From: Conidiobolus incongruus B7586
Lineage: Eukaryota; Entomophthoromycota; Entomophthoromycetes; Entomophthorales; Conidiobolaceae
Direction: 5' to 3'
Length of the DNA: 12,063 nt
Assembly: GCA_000697335.1 (NCBI GenBank)
Contig: JNEM01011263.1
Coordinates: forward strand, 1 to 12,063
In this document: piece after piece, positions 9,114 through 12,063 of the stretch
Position numbering within the stretch: the first letter of the stretch is position 1
Layout: the number at the start of each line of letters is the position of its first letter
The notes under the pieces: generated by a model
Seen by the model: the letters and a program-made list of their open reading frames with translations, nothing else
Told to the model about the DNA's origin: nothing
Databases searched by the model: none
Program-made: the position numbers and the translations under genes

Positions 9114-9548
9114 TGTCGGGTGTTAACACTGACAACAATGGGTTTTACGAGCTTAAACGGGGAATCGCCAGTGGTAAACGATAAATTACCACGTAATTAA
9201 GGGAAATTATCGGGGTTCACCAAAGTAGGTGAAAATGACTTGTTACAAATTGGGTTCTTTGAATAAAGTAAATATCTCACGCTTGTCACGACTCAACACT
9301 TTTGTGAGGGTTACAAGAAAAACTTAGAGACGGTATACTTTTGAAAATGAAGATAGAAGATATGTTTATTAGTTTGCTTATGATAATCTTATATTAGGTT
9401 CCATTGTTGATTTTTGTGGACATGAATGACTTACAGGCAGAAAGTAATAGGATCAACTAGTTCATGGGATGTGATATCTCCAATGTGACTTTGTGAATCC
9501 TGTGGTAATTAGAGTTTCTTGAGTAATTGACAGGATTATTCTCTATCA
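9114..9548. other. GC-richer island with hairpins; possible solo LTR or structured RNA gene
   Basis: This roughly 435-bp block stands out from its surroundings by its C and G content. It begins TGTCGGG and can be read as ending TATCA, with TTAA directly on both sides (9110-9113 and 9549-9552). TG...CA ends plus a 4-bp flanking duplication would fit a solo LTR of an old retroelement. TTAA is common here, however, and no polymerase or tRNA primer site is visible. The left part is rich in pairing: a near-palindrome around GTTAAC at 9114-9134 and a 7-bp stem at 9171-9192, which would also suit a structured RNA. No coding frame is convincing. I cannot decide between the two readings. Confidence 0.3.
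9171..9192 (+). repeat. Inverted repeat GTGGTAA / TTACCAC
   Basis: A perfect 7-bp stem (9171-9177 with 9186-9192) around an 8-nt loop, inside the GC-richer island. Confidence 0.6.
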
Positions 9549-9700
9549 TTAACCTATAGATTAAATAATAGCAAAATATTTAAATTAAAATTAATAAAAT
9601 CATAATTATATTGTTTATGAAAATTGATATAAAATATAAAATTAATATCCTTTTTTATTAATAATTACTTTATTCTATACTTCTGATAAGCTTCTAACAC

Positions 9701-9784
9701 TTAAATAACAGCTTGATTTATTTAGCACTAAAATTTAATATTTTAAATAACAAACTGATTTATTTGCAAAAATTTTCTTCCTGT
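9701..9784 (+). repeat. Imperfect 42-bp tandem duplication
   Basis: TTAAATAACA followed by TTGATTTATTTAGCA (from 9701) recurs 42 bp later as TTAAATAACA followed by CTGATTTATTTGCA (from 9743). The 3' parts of the units diverge. Confidence 0.5.
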
Positions 9785-10300
9785 AATCATATTTTTAATT
9801 ATTTAAAGCAATTATAGTTATATAAGTTGTAATTTTGTGAATATATTAGATTTGGTAATTATTGACAATATTTCTTATATAGAAAATTTTAAACTTTTAG
9901 TTTTATATATTTTTGTAAATATAGAGGTAGAATCATTGATATAATATAGAGGAAGACTTAATATAAAAGTAGTGTGGTACAGAACATGGCAAGATAGTGT
10001 GGAATGTAGTGTGCAAATGTAAACAAAGTTTAATTAAGCTTTGAACTGAGATGAGTCACTAATGTATTAAGACTTATATTAGGTAGTACCAATATACTAT
10101 ATTATTGACAGAATATAGTTTCAATCTTAGAAATAATAGAGAGGATAAGAAATAATAAGAATTAAGAGGAAAAAAAACTTAATTTATTACTATAAAATTC
10201 AAAAAATAAGAAATTTTTTAATTTCTGATTTTTCAAACATATTATTAGTTTCAAATAAAAAATATATACAAAACAAATAAGGAAATAAATAGCTTTGAAT

Positions 10301-10320
10301 TATATATATATATATATATA
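10301..10320. repeat. (TA)10 microsatellite
   Basis: Ten uninterrupted TA units in AT-rich spacer DNA. Confidence 0.9.
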
Positions 10321-10357
10321 ATAATTTTTTTGATTAAAAAATTTATTTTTTAAAATT

Positions 10358-10396
10358 GGTTATTTAATTTAATTATGCTTAAATTAAATAATAACC
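10358..10396. repeat. Near-palindrome, 15-bp arms
   Basis: GGTTATTTAATTTAA (10358-10372) and TTAAATTAAATAATAACC (10379-10396) are inverted copies with a 3-base insertion in the right arm and a 6-nt loop. It lies about 60 bp left of the RIP-like zone and could mark the end of the outer element there, but this is not shown. Confidence 0.5.
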
Positions 10397-10458
10397 ATCA
10401 AAAGTTTTTTATTTTAGTATTAATAAAACTTAACCACAAACCCTCTAAAATCATTTAA

Positions 10459-10895
10459 AATTTACAAGCAGCTTTTGGTAATGAAGTATTATTTAAATTA
10501 ATAATTTATTGCTAGGTAAATTATTTTAAAGCTAGAAGAAAAACTACCCAAAACCTATTAAAATCTAAAAGATTAATTTTAACTATTACTCCTCTAATTG
10601 TGAATAAAATGAAAAATTATATTGAAAAGCATTTTTTTATTTTAGTTAAAGAATTATCAAGATAGTTTAATATTAGTTACATAAGTATACTATACACTAA
10701 CCTATAAAAGTGAGTTATAAAATCAAAAACACTTATATTTTTACTAATAACTTAATTAATATTTAATAAAATAAACCTAAATTAAATAATTAAAATCTAT
10801 TATATTTATTAGTTATATATATCATTAAATAATGATATTTAACTATTAATTGGCTAAAATATAAGCCTTTAAATTTTACCTAAGGTAAGTTATAA
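10459..10895 (+). pseudogene. Decayed helix-turn-helix segment, probably a transposase N-terminus
   Basis: One plus frame reads as a protein relic through several stops, nearly all TAA or TAG. The best part (about 10609-10710) reads MKNYIEKHFFILVKELSR, a stop, then FNISYISILYTNL. This resembles the helix-turn-helix of Tc1/IS630-type transposases, where a relaxed-specificity helix is followed by a FNIS-like turn and a recognition helix. Hand counts for 10441-10680 give TpA/ApT about 1.2 and (CpA+TpG)/(ApC+GpT) about 0.9, both shifted toward RIP-like values. The frame runs straight into the end of the Tc1-like element at 10896, which points the other way. I infer an older transposon interrupted by the Tc1 insertion, with its remainder beyond the window. 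The family is uncertain. Confidence 0.4.
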
Positions 10896-10911
10896 ATTTG
10901 TAGGTTTTTGA
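10896..10911 (+). repeat. Left terminal inverted repeat of the Tc1-like element
   Basis: ATTTGTAGGTTTTTGA is the exact reverse complement of 12048-12063. The inner part also pairs with 10923-10932 (see 10902-10932). Confidence 0.85.
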
Positions 10912-10932
10912 TGATAAAAAAAATCAAAACCT
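10902..10932. repeat. Sub-terminal inverted repeat at the left transposon end
   Basis: AGGTTTTTGAT (10902-10912) and ATCAAAACCT (10923-10932) are inverted copies differing by one T, with a 10-nt loop. The right arm overlaps the transposase stop codon. The right transposon end lacks an equivalent. Confidence 0.6.
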
Positions 10933-11936
10933 AGTGTATCTACCTTTAACTTTTCTAACTTCTTTAAGTTTGTGTGGTATAGAATCAACTAACTTCTTAC
11001 ACTAAGAAAAAATTAATTTTATTCTATGCTTCTTAAATATATTCTTAAAGTTGATTTAAATCTTTTACTGGGGGGAAAGCTTTAATAGCTTTTTTTAACT
11101 AATCCTAAAGGTGTTTAATTAGATTAAAGTTAAAAAATTAAAGAAGCTACTTTATAACTATTATTTTGTTATTTTTAAGCTATTTGGTAGTAAAAGTTAT
11201 AATATAATAAAAGGTATTATCTTACTAGAAAATAACATTAGATTTATTTAACCTATATTATTCAATGGTTTTTTTCAATTCATTGTTTAAAATACTTTAA
11301 TATATCTTAGTATTAATTCCTTTATTAACTTTATAAAGATACCTTATACCTAAAAACAACATATATCCTTAAACAATAATTAACCTACTATTATACTTTT
11401 AGGTAAAATTAACATAATAGTCACAAAGTAGTTCTATATCTTTTTTAAAGCATCTAGCTTTTCTATTAAATTTACTAAAGTATATTTTTATTTTATTAGA
11501 TTAAATAACCTTACTCTAATAAGTTTTAGTTTAACATTAGTTATGATATTTAAACTCTTACCTAGTTTTATAATGGGATTTCTTTAGTTGGGGGTGTTTT
11601 TTCTTAAGGTGTAAGTAGTATCTATACTAATATAAAACATATATAATAGTATCAGTGCTAACTAATATTCTTATATGGTTTTATAATTCTTGCTATATTT
11701 CTATAGCAGTATTATACTTGCTTATATTAACTAACTTATAGATATACTTCTTATTATGTTTATTTATAATTTTAACACACTTAAGTTTAAGTTTAAATGT
11801 TTCTTTATTGTTATTTTTAACAACTTTAACTATAATAAACTAACTAACACTAGTAATTCTAGCAATATCACAAGTTAATTTACTTTATTTATAAAGTTGA
11901 TTAATATACAAGTGGATTTTTTTAAAAAGGGATTTA
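10924..11936 (-). pseudogene. Tc1-like transposase relic (DD34E)
   Basis: The minus strand carries about 338 codons collinear with Tc1 transposases. An N-terminal helix-turn-helix (SKLTCDIARITSVS, a stop, FIIVKVV) is followed by VI-stop-SNK, matching VIWSDE (first Asp, now Asn, codon 11495-11497). KVNKGINTKIY-stop-SILNNEL matches the family's G-xNSxKYI-ILENNL. VIF-stop-stop-DNT matches VIFQQDN (second Asp kept, codon 11219-11221), and NFNLIKHL-stop-D matches PDLNPIEHLWD (Glu now Lys, codon 11114-11116). The second Asp and the Glu are 35 codons apart, the exact DD34E spacing of Tc1. The C-terminus (DSIPHKLKEVRKVKGRYTRF, then TGA at 10924-10926) matches after one frame change near 11000. About 25 in-frame stops occur, all TAA or TAG, many at family Trp or Gln positions. 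The original start codon is not clear. Confidence 0.88.
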
Positions 11937-12047
11937 AATATAATAATACTAATAAAAAAATTTAATATATCTATAAAATATTATATAAAATAATAGCAAA
12001 GAGAGAAAAAAAATATAGTTATATATTGTTAAATATATCCTTTTATC

Positions 12048-12063
12048 TCAAAAACCTACAAAT
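12048..12063 (-). repeat. Right terminal inverted repeat of the Tc1-like element
   Basis: It is the exact reverse complement of the left repeat at 10896-10911 and ends at the window edge, so its outermost bases may be missing. Confidence 0.85.

Larger units (their letters stand above)
9553..10357. other. AT-rich spacer with short repeats and a purine-skewed strand
   Basis: No gene is seen. There is an imperfect 42-bp tandem duplication at 9701-9784. The stretch at about 9918-10175 is G-rich over C on the plus strand (18 G to 4 C in 9961-10020) and carries short recurring words. A (TA)10 microsatellite lies at 10301-10320. Confidence 0.5.
10896..12063 (-). mobile_element. Tc1-like DNA transposon, RIP-like degraded
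   Basis: The element is bounded by 16-bp perfect inverted repeats, at 10896-10911 and at the right window edge 12048-12063. Further GATAAAA matches lie inside both ends, one base out of step. It carries one transposase relic on the minus strand. The length of about 1.17 kb or slightly more, the single gene, short terminal repeats and a gene ending within about 30 bp of the repeat all fit Tc1-like elements. The outer bases of the right end may lie beyond the window, so the TA target duplication cannot be confirmed. Composition is strongly TpA-rich and CpA/TpG-poor. This copy is non-autonomous and old or heavily mutated. Confidence 0.85.

Noticed and set aside
9114-9340. RNase P, RNase MRP, SRP or spliceosomal RNA gene
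   Set aside because: I looked for the conserved cores I know of these RNAs and found no convincing match, so no RNA family is named.
9110-9552. A piggyBac-type element, because of the TTAA flanks
   Set aside because: The ends do not show CCC...GGG-type terminal repeats and there is no transposase frame.
10924-11936. A recoded genome in which TAA and TAG encode glutamine, as in ciliates
   Set aside because: The stops also replace Trp positions, and other residues changed in the same C-to-T / G-to-A way (Asp to Asn, Glu to Lys). The Rrp40 and GPCR genes read normally and use TAA as stop.

Overview
The window looks like an AT-rich eukaryotic genome, most likely an early-diverging fungus; a Conidiobolus-like entomophthoralean is my best guess, from memory and not proven here. 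The reasons are spacer DNA close to pure A/T, a gene split by three very short GT-AG introns (45, 59 and 58 nt), a nuclear-type tRNA with no encoded CCA, a rhodopsin-like (class A) receptor of the kind reported from such fungi and rare in Dikarya, and a transposon decayed by RIP-like C-to-T / G-to-A change. There is no operon structure.

Layout: 523-1275 (minus) is a dead seven-helix receptor gene, a paralogue of the live receptor further right. 3002-3075 (minus) is tRNA-Asn(GTT). 3676-4602 (minus) is a four-exon gene for the exosome cap protein Rrp40/EXOSC3 (254 residues). 6072-7061 (plus) is an intronless class A GPCR of 329 residues with a plausible TATA box 70 bp upstream of its ATG. 7266-7814 and 8449-8847 are weaker, stop-ridden coding-like relics. 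9114-9548 is a GC-richer island with hairpins, perhaps a solo LTR or a structured RNA gene. 10459-10895 (plus) is a decayed helix-turn-helix segment that resembles a transposase N-terminus. 10896 to the right edge (minus) is a Tc1-like DD34E element with matching terminal inverted repeats and about two dozen in-frame stops.

The live genes serve unrelated jobs: RNA decay and processing (Rrp40), translation (tRNA-Asn) and signalling (GPCR). The two receptor sequences, one alive and one dead, point to a receptor family with gene turnover. The most notable signal is at the right end. The Tc1 relic has TpA/ApT of about 1.4 and (CpA+TpG)/(ApC+GpT) of about 0.46, against about 0.8 and 2.1 in a spacer from the same window (hand counts). 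All its in-frame stops are TAA or TAG, many at places where the family has Trp or Gln. That is a RIP-like signature confined to the transposon region, and it is absent from the dead host gene.
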